In this document: piece after piece, positions 9,148 through 17,365 of the stretch
Layout: each line of letters opens with the position of its first letter
Position numbering within the stretch: the first letter of the stretch is position 1
NCBI GenBank assembly: GCA_015060115.1
Contig: SUZB01000021.1
Coordinates: 1-36,778 of the forward strand
DNA: 36,778 bases
Direction of reading: 5' to 3'
From: Rikenellaceae bacterium
GTDB taxonomy: Bacteria; Bacteroidota; Bacteroidia; Bacteroidales; Rikenellaceae
Position numbers and translations under genes: made by a program
Notes under the pieces: model-generated
What the model saw: the letters and a program-made list of their open reading frames with translations, nothing else
Databases searched by the model: none
Told to the model about the DNA's origin: nothing

Positions 9148-9594
9148 ATGGAACTTCATAATCTTAAGCCCGCTAAGGGTGCTACTCACCACGACAAGCG
9201 CGTGGGTCGCGGTGCCGGTTCGGGTCACGGTGGTTACTCAACCCGTGGTTTGAAGGGTGCTAAGTCGCGCTCGGGTTACTCAAGCAAGCTCGGTTTCGAG
9301 GGTGGTCAGATGCCTTTGCAGCGTCGATTGCCTAAGTTCGGCTTCACCAACATCAAGCGTGTTGAGTACAAGGCTATCAACCTCTCTACTTTGGAGGAGT
9401 TGGCATCGAAGAACAACCTTACTGAGGTTACTTTCGAGACCTTTGTACAGGCAGGTTTCGTGTCTGGTAACGACAAGGTGAAGATTCTTGGTAACGGTAC
9501 TATTTCTCGTGCTTTGGCCGTTAAGGCTAACGCTTTCTCTAAGAGCGCTGAGGCTGCTATCGTAGCTGCAGGTGGTTCTGTTGAGAAGTGCTAG
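9148..9594 (+). CDS. rplO: 50S ribosomal protein L15
   Basis: L15 helps assemble the large subunit and contacts several 23S rRNA domains. The 148-residue product begins with MELHNLKPAKGATHHDKRVG, followed by a glycine/arginine-rich stretch (GRGAGSGHGGYSTRG, near residues 20-34), GFEGGQMPLQRRLPKFGF near residues 49-66, and an Ala/Val-rich C-terminal domain. It is followed by 166 noncoding bases before secY, longer than most gaps here, in which I see a GC-rich inverted repeat near 9702-9728 but no consensus promoter. Confidence 0.97.
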   Translation: MELHNLKPAKGATHHDKRVGRGAGSGHGGYSTRGLKGAKSRSGYSSKLGFEGGQMPLQRRLPKFGFTNIKRVEYKAINLSTLEELASKNNLTEVTFETFVQAGFVSGNDKVKILGNGTISRALAVKANAFSKSAEAAIVAAGGSVEKC

Positions 9595-9760
9595 CGAGAA
9601 CCCGTTAGATATTTGGTCAAGGGAGGCTGCCTAAATTGAAAATAGACGAGAAATCGCATATTAGAGATAGAGGAGTTGCACATTATATAATAATAGGTAC
9701 TTCGGCGGGCAGCGCCCCCAAAACCGAATAAGAATTTAGAATCCAAAAAACCAAACTTTT

Positions 9761-11107
9761 ATGAGCAAGTATTTAATTGTTGGTATTATTCTCGTAGTTC
9801 TCGTCGCACTACTTGCAACCAACAAGAAACTCGTTGAGACTCTCAAGAACATCTACAAGATTGAGGAGCTTCGCAAGCGTATCCTCTTTACGCTTGGTCT
9901 TCTTCTTGTATATCGATTGGGTAGTTTTGTGACACTGCCTGGTGTAAACCACGCAGCGTTGGAGGCCTTCACACAGTCATTCGCAGACGACAACAGCCTT
10001 ATGGGCTTGTTGAATGTCTTCTCGGGTGGCGCGTTCTCGCAGGCTTCAATCTTCGCTCTTGGTGTTATGCCCTACATCACCGCGTCTATCATCATTCAGT
10101 TGATGGGTATCATGGTGCCCTACTTCCGTAAGATGCAGCGCGAGGGTGAGAGCGGTCGTCGCAAGATGAATCAGTGGACTCGTTTCCTTACCATCGCTGT
10201 GCTTTTGTTGCAGGCTCCCGCCTACCTTAAGTCGACCGTAATGCGTTACAACGCTGTGTCGATGGGTGAGGATACCTTCATCTACACATCGACTATCATT
10301 CTTATCGCCGGCACCATGTTCATTATGTGGTTGGGTGAGAAGATTACCGATAAGGGTATTGGTAACGGTGTTTCGTTGATCATCATGATCGGTATCGTTG
10401 CTCGTTTGCCTCACGCCTTCCTGGAGGAGCTTATGTTCCAGGTATCGGCATCTGGTAGCATCATTATGCTTATCGTGGAGCTCGTATTCCTCGCTATGGT
10501 GTTTATGCTTGCTATCGCTATTGTGCAGGCAGTGCGCAAGATTCCCGTTCAGTATGCAAAGCGTATCGTAGGTAACAAGCAGTATGGTGGTGTGCGTCAG
10601 TACATTCCTTTGAAGCTGAACGCTGCCAATGTAATGCCTATTATCTTTGCTCAGGCACTTATGTTTATCCCCGGTCTTATCTGGGGTGGTCAGTGGCTTG
10701 ACATCCAGAGCTTCTGGTACAACTTTACGCTCTTTGCGTTGGTAATTGCATTTACCTACTTCTACACTGCAATTATCGTTAATCCTCAAATGATGGCTGA
10801 CGATATGAAGCGTAACGGTGGTTTCATTCCCGGTGTTAAGCCCGGTAAGAGCACTGTTACCTATATCGACAACATTATGACAAGAATCACACTTCCCGGT
10901 TCGATTTTCTTGGCTATCATCACGGTACTTCCCGCGATTGCTATGACTATCGGTATCTCACAGGGCTTTGCTTACTTCTTCGGTGGTACATCGCTCCTCA
11001 TTATGGTGGGTGTTGTTCTTGACACTCTTAAGCAGATCGAGAGCTACCTTTTGATGCGTCATTACGATGGTCTTATGAAGACTGGTCGCATTCAGGGTCG
11101 CTACTAA
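9761..11107 (+). CDS. secY: Protein translocase subunit SecY with an extra N-terminal membrane segment
   Basis: SecY is the channel of the Sec translocon and works with SecE, SecG and SecA. The 448-residue product keeps RLGSFVTLPGVN near the first classic helix, ALGVMPYITASIIIQLM, and the cytoplasmic loop sequences. Compared with the Bacteroidota SecY starts that I recall (MKK..ETLKNI..IE.LR), this protein has about 21 added residues: a nearly pure hydrophobic run of about 16 (residues 4-19) before NKKLVETLKNIYKIEELRKR. There is no ATG, GTG or TTG between the first codon and that point, so the longer form is forced unless a rare start is used. This would make 11 membrane segments instead of 10. 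Confidence 0.95.
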   Translation: MSKYLIVGIILVVLVALLATNKKLVETLKNIYKIEELRKRILFTLGLLLVYRLGSFVTLPGVNHAALEAFTQSFADDNSLMGLLNVFSGGAFSQASIFALGVMPYITASIIIQLMGIMVPYFRKMQREGESGRRKMNQWTRFLTIAVLLLQAPAYLKSTVMRYNAVSMGEDTFIYTSTIILIAGTMFIMWLGEKITDKGIGNGVSLIIMIGIVARLPHAFLEELMFQVSASGSIIMLIVELVFLAMVFMLAIAIVQAVRKIPVQYAKRIVGNKQYGGVRQYIPLKLNAANVMPIIFAQALMFIPGLIWGGQWLDIQSFWYNFTLFALVIAFTYFYTAIIVNPQMMADDMKRNGGFIPGVKPGKSTVTYIDNIMTRITLPGSIFLAIITVLPAIAMTIGISQGFAYFFGGTSLLIMVGVVLDTLKQIESYLLMRHYDGLMKTGRIQGRY

Positions 11108-11177
11108 TAAAGTTTACCACAAGACGGGGCTGCCTTCGGGGCAACCAGAGGGCAGCCACCGACTATAGTTTTTGAAG

Positions 11178-11951
11178 ATGATATATCTAAAGACAAAGGA
11201 GGAGATTGAGTTGCTCCGCGAGAACAACATCTTGGTTAGCCGAGCGCTTGCCGAGGTTGGTCGCCACATCAAGGTGGGTGTTACCACCAAGGAGCTTAAC
11301 GATATCGCTGAGAAGTTCATTCGCGAGAATGGCGCAGTACCAGCCTTCCTGGGTTACCAGGGCTATCCTGCGTCTGCCTGCATCTCTGTTAATGAGAATG
11401 TGGTGCACGGTATTCCGTCGGATTATGTCATCAAGAATGGCGACATCGTATCGGTCGACTTAGGTACCGTTATGAAGGGGTTTGTTGGTGATTCGGCATA
11501 TACATTTGCCGTGGGAGATGTCAGCGACGAGGTTCGACAGCTCTTGGAGGTTACCAAAGAGGCTCTTCGCAGGGGTGCAGCACAGGCCAAGGCGGGTAAT
11601 CGCGTAGGCGATATATCGGCCGCTGTGCAGGATTACGCCGAAAGCTTCGGCTACGGCGTGGTGCGTGAGTTGGAGGGTCATGGCCTCGGCAGAAGGATGC
11701 ACGAGGAGCCTGGCGTACCCAACTACGGCGCACGCGGCAGAGGACCATTATTGAAAGAGGGTATGGTTATCTGCATCGAACCGATGATTACGATGGGGGA
11801 TCGCAGAGTGGTCTTTGAGCGTGATGGTTGGACTGTCCGCACCAAGGATCGTAAGCCGGCGGCGCACTTCGAGTATGCAGTGGCTGTGGGCAAGGAGGGT
11901 CCCGATATTTTAACGGATTTTAGTATCATCGAAGAGGCTATTAACAACTAA
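11178..11951 (+). CDS. map: Type I methionine aminopeptidase
   Basis: It removes the starting methionine from new proteins. The 257-residue product has the five metal ligands in context: Asp in VSVDLG, Asp in GFVGDSA, His in [12 protein letters not shown], Glu in CIEPMI and Glu in HFEYAVAV. I use the ATG giving [13 protein letters not shown]; a TTG two codons earlier is possible. It sits between secY and infA as usual in Bacteroidota. The 70-base gap after secY contains a 7-bp inverted repeat (11128-11134 with 11151-11157). Confidence 0.97.
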   Translation: MIYLKTKEEIELLRENNILVSRALAEVGRHIKVGVTTKELNDIAEKFIRENGAVPAFLGYQGYPASACISVNENVVHGIPSDYVIKNGDIVSVDLGTVMKGFVGDSAYTFAVGDVSDEVRQLLEVTKEALRRGAAQAKAGNRVGDISAAVQDYAESFGYGVVRELEGHGLGRRMHEEPGVPNYGARGRGPLLKEGMVICIEPMITMGDRRVVFERDGWTVRTKDRKPAAHFEYAVAVGKEGPDILTDFSIIEEAINN

Positions 11952-11955
11952 TCTT

Positions 11956-12174
11956 ATGGCAAAACAGACTGCTATTGAACGAGACGGAACCATCATCGAG
12001 GCGTTGTCTAACGCAATGTTTCGTGTGGAATTGGATAACGGACATGTTATCACGGCTCATATCTCAGGTAAGATGCGTATGCACTACATCAAAATCTTGC
12101 CCGGAGATAAGGTAAAAGTAGAAATGACTCCTTACGACTTGAGTAAGGGTCGAATATCTTTCAGGTACAAATAA
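11956..12174 (+). CDS. infA: Translation initiation factor IF-1
   Basis: IF-1 blocks the A site during initiation and helps IF-2 and IF-3. The 72-residue product is the exact family length and has the S1/OB-fold sequence with [16 protein letters not shown] near residues 15-30 and [19 protein letters not shown] at the end. It follows map by 4 bases and precedes rpmJ by 17 bases, the order infA-rpmJ-rpsM being widespread. Confidence 0.98.
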   Translation: MAKQTAIERDGTIIEALSNAMFRVELDNGHVITAHISGKMRMHYIKILPGDKVKVEMTPYDLSKGRISFRYK

Positions 12175-12191
12175 TTAAGAATGCTTCGGTT

Positions 12192-12308
12192 ATGAAAGTA
12201 AGAGCATCAATTAAGAAGAGAAGCGAGGATTGCAAGATTGTACGACGCAAGGGCAAGCTCTATGTCATCTGCAAGAAGAATCCTAAGTTCAAAATGCGCC
12301 AGGGATAA
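12192..12308 (+). CDS. rpmJ: 50S ribosomal protein L36, incomplete zinc site
   Basis: L36 is the smallest large-subunit protein. This 38-residue gene starts [19 protein letters not shown] and ends MRQG. The classical zinc ribbon uses C11, C14, C27 and H33; here only C14 and C27 remain, with S at 11 and F at 33, so zinc binding is doubtful. Bacteroidota L36 proteins often lack part of this site (recollection). Spacing to infA and rpsM (39 bases) fits one transcript. Confidence 0.95.
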   Translation: MKVRASIKKRSEDCKIVRRKGKLYVICKKNPKFKMRQG

Positions 12309-12347
12309 TTTTTAGTTTTAACAAACAGAATTAAAGAAAAGTAATTT

Positions 12348-12728
12348 ATGGCACGTATAGTAGGTGTTGATTTACCAAAAAATAAGCGTGGTGAGATCGG
12401 CTTGACCTATATCTATGGTATCGGTCGTTCTACAGCGCAGAAGATCCTCGATAGCGTAGGCGTAAGCCGCGACATCAAGGTTCAGGATTGGACCGACGAG
12501 CAGGTCGGCGCCATTCGTGGCGCAATTGCCGATATGGGCATCAAGGTTGAGGGCGAGTGCCGCTCAGTCGTTCAGCTCAACATTAAGCGATTGATGGATA
12601 TCGGTTGCTACCGTGGTATCCGTCATCGTCTTGGTCTTCCCGTTCGTGGTCAGAGCACCAAGAACAACGCTCGTACTCGTAAGGGTAAGAAGAAGACTGT
12701 AGCAAACAAGAAAAAGGCAACTAAGTAA
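12348..12728 (+). CDS. rpsM: 30S ribosomal protein S13
   Basis: S13 lies in the head of the 30S subunit and forms bridges with the 50S and contacts with P-site tRNA. The 126-residue product begins [20 protein letters not shown] and has [20 protein letters not shown] near residues 90-109, both signatures, then a lysine-rich tail. rpsK follows after 12 bases, starting the alpha-operon portion. Confidence 0.98.
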   Translation: MARIVGVDLPKNKRGEIGLTYIYGIGRSTAQKILDSVGVSRDIKVQDWTDEQVGAIRGAIADMGIKVEGECRSVVQLNIKRLMDIGCYRGIRHRLGLPVRGQSTKNNARTRKGKKKTVANKKKATK

Positions 12729-12740
12729 TTTTAGAGAGTT

Positions 12741-13130
12741 ATGGCAAAGAAAACTGGAACAGTTAAGAAGAAGGTTGTTAAGGTTTCGGCTCAGGGTATG
12801 GCTTTCGTACACTCGACCTTCAACAACGTTATCGTAACCATCACCAACGAGGTTGGTGAGGTCATCAGCTGGTCATCTGCCGGTAAGATGGGCTTCCGTG
12901 GTTCTAAGAAGAACACTCCCTATGCAGCACAGACAGCAGCTGCTGACTGCGCAAAGGTTGCTTACGATATGGGTTTGCGCAAGGTTAAGGTTTATGTTAA
13001 GGGTCCCGGCCAGGGTCGTGAGTCTGCAGTTCGTACAATTCACGGTGCTGGTATCGAGGTTATGGAGATCATCGATGTTACTCCATTGCCCCACAACGGC
13101 TGCCGCGCTCCTAACCGTCGTCGCGTATAA
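12741..13130 (+). CDS. rpsK: 30S ribosomal protein S11
   Basis: S11 is part of the platform near the E site. The 129-residue product has [20 protein letters not shown] near residues 26-45 and the C-terminal [20 protein letters not shown]; the usual form of the end is NGCRPPKRRRV, so two residues differ (A for P, N for K). Length is normal. A 76-base gap separates it from rpsD; no consensus promoter was found in it. Confidence 0.98.
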   Translation: MAKKTGTVKKKVVKVSAQGMAFVHSTFNNVIVTITNEVGEVISWSSAGKMGFRGSKKNTPYAAQTAAADCAKVAYDMGLRKVKVYVKGPGQGRESAVRTIHGAGIEVMEIIDVTPLPHNGCRAPNRRRV

Positions 13131-13206
13131 TTCTAAGTTTTACGCAACGAATAGTTGGAACGAAGCAGTTTGAACACTTAATTTTTAGTAAAAAACAAAT
13201 AAGATT

Positions 13207-13815
13207 ATGGCAAGATATATAGGACCTAAGTCGAAGATTGCCCGTCGTTTTGGCGAGGCTATTTACGGTGCTGACAAAGTTCTTGAGAAGCGCAACTTCC
13301 CTCCCGGACAGCACGGTCTTGCTCGCAAGCGTAAGAAGAACTCTGAGTATGGCGAGCAGCTTTCTGAGAAGCAGAAGGCTAAGTTCACTTATGGCATTTT
13401 GGAGAAGCAGTTCGCTCGTACCTACGAGGCTGCTGCCCGTATGGGTGGTATCACCGGTGAGAACCTTCTCAAGTTGCTTGAGTGCCGTTTGGATAATGTT
13501 GTTTACCGTTTGGGCATCGCTCCTACCCGTGCAGCAGCTCGTCAGCTTGTATCGCACCGCCACATCTGCGTTAATGGCAATGTAGTAAACATTCCCTCAT
13601 ACGCTTTGAAGGCAGGTGATGTTGTATCGGTACGCGAGAAGTCTAAGACTTTGGAGGTTATCACCGAGTCGTTGTCGGGTGCAGCACGCAGCCGTTTCGC
13701 TTGGTTGGAGTGGGACAACGCCTCAATGACAGGTAAGTTCCTCCAGACCCCTGAGCGTGAGGAGATTCCCGAGAACATCAAGGAGCAGCTTATCGTCGAG
13801 TTGTACTCTAAGTAG
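13207..13815 (+). CDS. rpsD: 30S ribosomal protein S4
   Basis: S4 starts assembly of the 30S body and in E. coli represses the alpha operon. The 202-residue product begins [17 protein letters not shown], has the S4 RNA-binding domain with [20 protein letters not shown] near residues 91-110, and a normal length. No zinc-type CxxC cluster is present at the start, so it is the zinc-free form. Downstream is rpoA after 24 bases. Confidence 0.98.
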   Translation: MARYIGPKSKIARRFGEAIYGADKVLEKRNFPPGQHGLARKRKKNSEYGEQLSEKQKAKFTYGILEKQFARTYEAAARMGGITGENLLKLLECRLDNVVYRLGIAPTRAAARQLVSHRHICVNGNVVNIPSYALKAGDVVSVREKSKTLEVITESLSGAARSRFAWLEWDNASMTGKFLQTPEREEIPENIKEQLIVELYSK

Positions 13816-13839
13816 TAATTCACAAACAAATTCAATATT

Positions 13840-14832
13840 ATGGCAATATTAGCATTCCAAAAGCCTGAAAAGGTCATCATGCTCGAGTCTACTTCATCGT
13901 TCGGCAAGTTTGAGTTCCGTCCGTTGGAGCCTGGCTACGGTATGACTGTCGGAAACGCTTTGCGCCGTGTGTTGCTCTCGTCGTTGGAGGGCTATGCCAT
14001 CACCACCGTGAAGGTTGCAGGCGTAAACAATGAGTTCGCTGCAGTTCCTGGTGTGATGGAGGGTATGCTCGAGATTATCCTCAATCTCAAGCAGGTGCGT
14101 TTCATTCGCACTGTCGACAATGAGGAGGCTGAGAAGGTCTCTATCAATGTTGCTGGTGTAACTGAGCTCACCGCAGGTTATATCTCGAACTACCTCTCTT
14201 TCTTCAAGGTGTTGAACCCTGAGTTGGTTATTTGCCACCTTGCCCCCGGCACTAAGATGCAGATGACTATTACCATTGGTAAGGGTCGTGGCTATGTGCC
14301 TTCGGAGGAGAATGCGGGCATTGAGAAGGATATTGATACCCTTCCCATCGACTCTATCTTCACACCTATCAAGAATGTCAAGTACTCTATCGAGGACTAC
14401 CGTGTCGAGCAGAAGACCGACTACGAGAAGTTGAATTTGGAGATTACTACCGACGGTTCAATACATCCGAAGGAGGCCTTGAAGGAGGCTGCCAAGATTC
14501 TTATCCAGCACTTTATGCTCTTCTCAGACGAGAAGATTACCCTCGACGAGGAGGAGCAGCAGGGTGTTGAGGAGTTCGATGAGAGCATCTTGCACATGCG
14601 TCAATTGCTTAAGACCAAGCTTGCTGATCAGGATTTGAGTGTTCGTGCACTCAACTGCTTGAAGGCTGCTGATGTCGATACTGTTGGCGACCTTGTGAAG
14701 CTCCACCGCAACGAGTTGCTCAAGTTCCGCAACTTCGGTAAGAAGTCGCTCACCGAGCTCGACGAGTTGTTGGCATCTCTGAACCTCAAATTCGGAATGG
14801 ATGTATCTATCTACAAACTTGATAAAGATTAA
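13840..14832 (+). CDS. rpoA: RNA polymerase subunit alpha
   Basis: The alpha dimer nucleates RNA polymerase assembly and its C-terminal domain contacts upstream promoter DNA and activators. The 330-residue product has the N-terminal domain with [20 protein letters not shown] near residues 39-58 and the helix-hairpin-helix C-terminal domain with [19 protein letters not shown] near residue 300. Length is standard. rplQ begins 2 bases after the stop, so both are coupled. Confidence 0.98.
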   Translation: MAILAFQKPEKVIMLESTSSFGKFEFRPLEPGYGMTVGNALRRVLLSSLEGYAITTVKVAGVNNEFAAVPGVMEGMLEIILNLKQVRFIRTVDNEEAEKVSINVAGVTELTAGYISNYLSFFKVLNPELVICHLAPGTKMQMTITIGKGRGYVPSEENAGIEKDIDTLPIDSIFTPIKNVKYSIEDYRVEQKTDYEKLNLEITTDGSIHPKEALKEAAKILIQHFMLFSDEKITLDEEEQQGVEEFDESILHMRQLLKTKLADQDLSVRALNCLKAADVDTVGDLVKLHRNELLKFRNFGKKSLTELDELLASLNLKFGMDVSIYKLDKD

Positions 14833-14834
14833 TT

Positions 14835-15404
14835 ATGAGACACAATAAGAATTTCAATCACCTTGGCAGACAGGCCGGCCACCGCAAGGCTATGCTTTCT
14901 AACATGGCATCGTCGCTCATTCTGCACAAGCGTATTCAGACCACGGTTGCTAAGGCTAAGGCCGTTCAGAAGTTCATCGAGCCCCTTGTAACCAAGTCGA
15001 AGGAGGATACTACCCACTCTCGTCGTGTAGTTTTCTCATATCTTAAGCAGAAGGAGGCCGTTACCGAGCTCTTCCGCACCATCGCTCCCAAGATTATGGA
15101 GCGTCCCGGTGGTTACACCCGTATTCTTAAGACCGGTTTCCGTTTGGGTGATGGTGCCGATATGTGCATCATCGAGTTCGTTGATTTCAACGAGACCTAC
15201 ACCTTCGGTCGTGAGGCAGCTGCTCCTGCTGCTGAGGCTAAGCCCAAGACTCGCCGTTCACGCGCGAAGAAGGCTACCGATGCTACTGAGGATGCAACTG
15301 TAGTTGCTGAGAAGAAGAACGCTAAGAATGCTGCTCCCAAGTCAGCAGCTAAGGCTTCAGCAGCTAAGGGTGCTAAGAAGACCAATGTAGGCAAGAAGAT
15401 GTAA
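14835..15404 (+). CDS. rplQ: 50S ribosomal protein L17 with Ala/Lys-rich tail
   Basis: L17 lies near the tunnel exit. The core (about residues 1-120) begins [20 protein letters not shown], has [18 protein letters not shown] near residues 35-52 and [17 protein letters not shown] at its end. The whole protein is 189 residues; the last 65 or so are an alanine/lysine-rich low-complexity tail, as in some Bacteroidota L17 proteins. The element A hairpin begins two bases after the stop codon and may end the operon. Confidence 0.97.
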   Translation: MRHNKNFNHLGRQAGHRKAMLSNMASSLILHKRIQTTVAKAKAVQKFIEPLVTKSKEDTTHSRRVVFSYLKQKEAVTELFRTIAPKIMERPGGYTRILKTGFRLGDGADMCIIEFVDFNETYTFGREAAAPAAEAKPKTRRSRAKKATDATEDATVVAEKKNAKNAAPKSAAKASAAKGAKKTNVGKKM

Positions 15405-15406
15405 TC

Positions 15407-15530
15407 TTTCTTGTGATAAGGGGCATCCTTCGACGCCTCAATCATTGCCCTGAATGGGAAATACTTCAAGTATGTCCCATCCAGGGCAATTTCTTTATCG
15501 GCGCCAAATTATGCCCCTTCTGACAAGAAA
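15407..15530 (+). repeat. Hairpin element A, copy 1
   Basis: A 124-base imperfect palindrome. The outer arms TTTCTTGT and ACAAGAAA (8 bp) are followed by a 3x3 internal loop, AAGGGGCAT/ATGCCCCTT (9 bp), a short mid-stem (GACGCC with GGCGCC, one mismatch), a 15-base arm TTGCCCTGAATGGGA with TCCCATCCAGGGCAA (14 pairs, one A-C mismatch), and a cap ATAC-TTCAA-GTAT. It starts two bases after the rplQ stop. Copy 2 at 19586-19707 has different bases in several stem positions yet the same pairing. Likely a structured RNA or terminator-like element; no T-run follows directly. I do not recognise it. Confidence 0.85.
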
Positions 15531-15571
15531 TTAATTTGTCGTGCAGAGTCGTAGGTGCTTTATTAGGGAAT

Positions 15572-15722
15572 TTAGTGAGTTTAAGGAGTGTAAGGAGCTT
15601 AGGGATAAAGAGACGAAAAGGACGAAAGAGACGAAAGGGACAACAACGAAGTCGGCTATCATCTTTCTCTGTTATCTCTGCGTCTCTGCGTCTCTGTTGT
15701 CTTTTTTAAGACCATTAAGACC
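15572..15722 (+). repeat. Short-tandem-repeat element B, copy 1
   Basis: A purine-rich left part has three 9-base units GACGAAARR (15612-15638) followed by GACAACA. A pyrimidine-rich right part has two 8-base units TCTCTGCG (15675-15690) followed by TCTCTGTTGTC, a T-run, and AAGACCATTAAGACC. GACAACA and TGTTGTC can pair across the centre. Copy 2 at 19738-19905 is about 17 bases longer, exactly one more 9-mer plus one more 8-mer. The plus-strand frame that stays open through it is a by-product of the repeats, not a gene. From here to 15802 I see no gene. Confidence 0.85.
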
Positions 15723-15802
15723 ATTACGAAGTCGGGCATCATTTATCTTATTGGTCTTACTTGTCCTATCGTCTTACTTGTTTTATCCGTCCTAAAAAAA
15801 AT

Positions 15803-15830
15803 CTAACAACTAAAAACTAACAACTAAAAA
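15803..15830 (+). repeat. Two tandem copies of a 14-base A-rich unit
   Basis: CTAACAACTAAAAA occurs at 15803-15816 and again at 15817-15830, just upstream of the -7 element of the next lipoprotein gene. It replaces the place where a -33 TTTG would be expected. It may be simple slippage or a flexible A-tract; no function is assigned. Confidence 0.7.
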
Positions 15831-15839
15831 CTTTTTTTC

Positions 15840-15847
15840 TATATTTG
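15840..15847 (+). promoter_or_regulatory. Likely -7 element before lipoprotein 1 (TATATTTG)
   Basis: TATATTTG fits TAnnTTTG and lies 27 bases before the start codon, giving a leader of about 20 bases. No TTTG is found 18-21 bases upstream, so the match is partial. Confidence 0.5.
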
Positions 15848-15874
15848 TGAAATGTTAGTTACAAATATTTAGTT

Positions 15875-17140
15875 ATGAGAAACATTTTACTTAGTTTGCT
15901 CGCTATTTGCGCAGTTGCACTATCATCGTGCGAGAGGTCCGAAACCCCTGTTGTGGAGTCATATCTTGAGATAATGTCAAGCACGACTCTAAATGTTGGT
16001 AGACAGGGTGGTACATTCTCTATCAAATACCGCATCGACTCCCCCGTCGAGGGCGAGGAGGTGAAAGTATCGTCTGATAACGAGGAGATGATAGTATCGA
16101 TGAGGGTAGCGTCTGAAGGAAATGTCGTTGTCGAGGTTGCACCTAATCCTACCCACGAAGAGCGTCAGGCAAGTGTTACTATCAGCTACCGCAATCTCTC
16201 GGAGAGTGTCCTCTTTGTGCAGGAGGCGATGGAGCATGTCGAAGTCGCTGCAAACCAGCTTATTGGCAACTACTACGGCGAGCGTCTTCAGCCCGGCTTG
16301 GGTCACTACTGGATTATTATGTCGGAGGGTGGCATTGTCGATGGCGAGCTTGTTAATGGTTCGGAGTTTTTCCGTCTCGACCTTATAGCTGCGGTTGCCG
16401 AGAATGCTGAGGATATCAGAATTCCAGATGGTCGCTATACCTATGATGCCTCAAACTCGTTTGCAGAGTTTACGATGCCCAATCTCGGCAATACCGACTA
16501 TACCTATATCGACGATGGCGGTATGGCGTGGGCAGAACCATTTGTAGAGGCTACCTTGGAGGTCGAGGGTACAAAGTTTACGCTTGAGGCCGCTACCGAG
16601 GAGAAGACATTTCGTGTATCCTTCGATGGCGACTACTCAATCACTGCAAATGTTATCTCCGACCGCATCTCAACACTTGAGGAGGATTTGGAGATTGATC
16701 TTACGGGGTGTAAAGGCACACTCTCGAATTATGGCGATTACTGGATGTGTGGCTATACCAACTGGGGTATCGAGTTCGTGCACACCAAGGGTCTTAAGTA
16801 TGGCACCTACCTCGTTTTGGACTTTATCTCGGAGTCTACGACAAGTTGCGTGGGCACATATCGCTATTCGGGCTTTTCGGGCGAGGACGAGACAAAGCCA
16901 AATTTTGCCCCCGGCTTCTATGTTCCCGGTATGCGCATATCTGACGATGGAGTGCATATGATGGGCTCGTTGGTGCAGATAAACAAAGATGGCATGGGCA
17001 TCGACCAGGCACCATTGTATGGCGGTGAGTTCACCATTTCGCAGAACGATGATGGTAGCTATCATATCGTTATCGACGCCCTCGACGATGCAGAGCCTGC
17101 ACATAGGATTACTCTCGATTGGAGCGGTAAGCTACAGTAA
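15875..17140 (+). CDS. Lipoprotein with BACON-like domain
   Basis: 421 residues. Residues 1-18 form a signal peptide with the lipobox LSSC and lipidation at Cys19. Residues about 30-115 look like a BACON-type Ig fold: a strand with VGRQGGTFSIKYRID and the closing RQASVTISYRNLSESVLFVQEA-like region (SESVLFVQEA visible), similar to the pattern these domains end with. The remainder (about 125-421) is beta-rich and aromatic-rich and matches no family I know. BACON domains are usually found on surface glycan-binding or mucin-related proteins, but binding is only inferred. It has its own -7 element and a strong terminator after it, so it is a one-gene unit. Confidence 0.85.
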   Translation: MRNILLSLLAICAVALSSCERSETPVVESYLEIMSSTTLNVGRQGGTFSIKYRIDSPVEGEEVKVSSDNEEMIVSMRVASEGNVVVEVAPNPTHEERQASVTISYRNLSESVLFVQEAMEHVEVAANQLIGNYYGERLQPGLGHYWIIMSEGGIVDGELVNGSEFFRLDLIAAVAENAEDIRIPDGRYTYDASNSFAEFTMPNLGNTDYTYIDDGGMAWAEPFVEATLEVEGTKFTLEAATEEKTFRVSFDGDYSITANVISDRISTLEEDLEIDLTGCKGTLSNYGDYWMCGYTNWGIEFVHTKGLKYGTYLVLDFISESTTSCVGTYRYSGFSGEDETKPNFAPGFYVPGMRISDDGVHMMGSLVQINKDGMGIDQAPLYGGEFTISQNDDGSYHIVIDALDDAEPAHRITLDWSGKLQ

Positions 17141-17184
17141 TGTGCGGCTAACGAAATCTGTACTTTATTCAACCTCTTTGGACA

Positions 17185-17226
17185 TAGGGGATGACTAATT
17201 TGCTTTTTAGTCATCTCCTATTTTTT
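17185..17226 (+). terminator. Intrinsic terminator after lipoprotein 1
   Basis: TAGGGGATGACTAA (17185-17198) pairs with TTAGTCATCTCCTA (17207-17220), 14 bp with one G-U, loop of 8 bases, then six T (17221-17226). A classic factor-independent terminator that isolates lipoprotein 1 from lipoprotein 2. Confidence 0.9.
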
Positions 17227-17245
17227 ACAAATGTGGCGAAAAAAT

Positions 17246-17276
17246 TTTGCAGAACGCTAAAAATAGAATATTTTTG
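17246..17276 (+). promoter_or_regulatory. Promoter of lipoprotein 2 (TTTG-N19-TATTTTTG)
   Basis: TTTG at 17246-17249 and TATTTTTG at 17269-17276, spaced 19 bases, give a full Bacteroidota consensus. The leader to the ATG at 17366 is about 80 bases and has a small hairpin CACTT-CGCT-AAGTG (17304-17317). Confidence 0.8.
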
Positions 17277-17365
17277 TACTTTGATTGGAGGAGTGTTTCG
17301 TGGCACTTCGCTAAGTGGTGAAAGTGTGATTATATTACTAAACAACTTTATAATAATCTAAAACT

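Noticed and set aside
9595..9760. A frameshift or lost start before secY
   Set aside because: The extra hydrophobic codons are in frame with SecY, with no sign of disruption; the upstream DNA shows no similar sequence in another frame.
15541..15795. Open plus-strand frame of 84 codons in the composite repeat (and a similar one at 19716-19901)
   Set aside because: The frame runs through element B, is kept open by the 9-base units, has no plausible start context, and the two copies diverge after the 8-base units. It is repeat-derived, not a gene.
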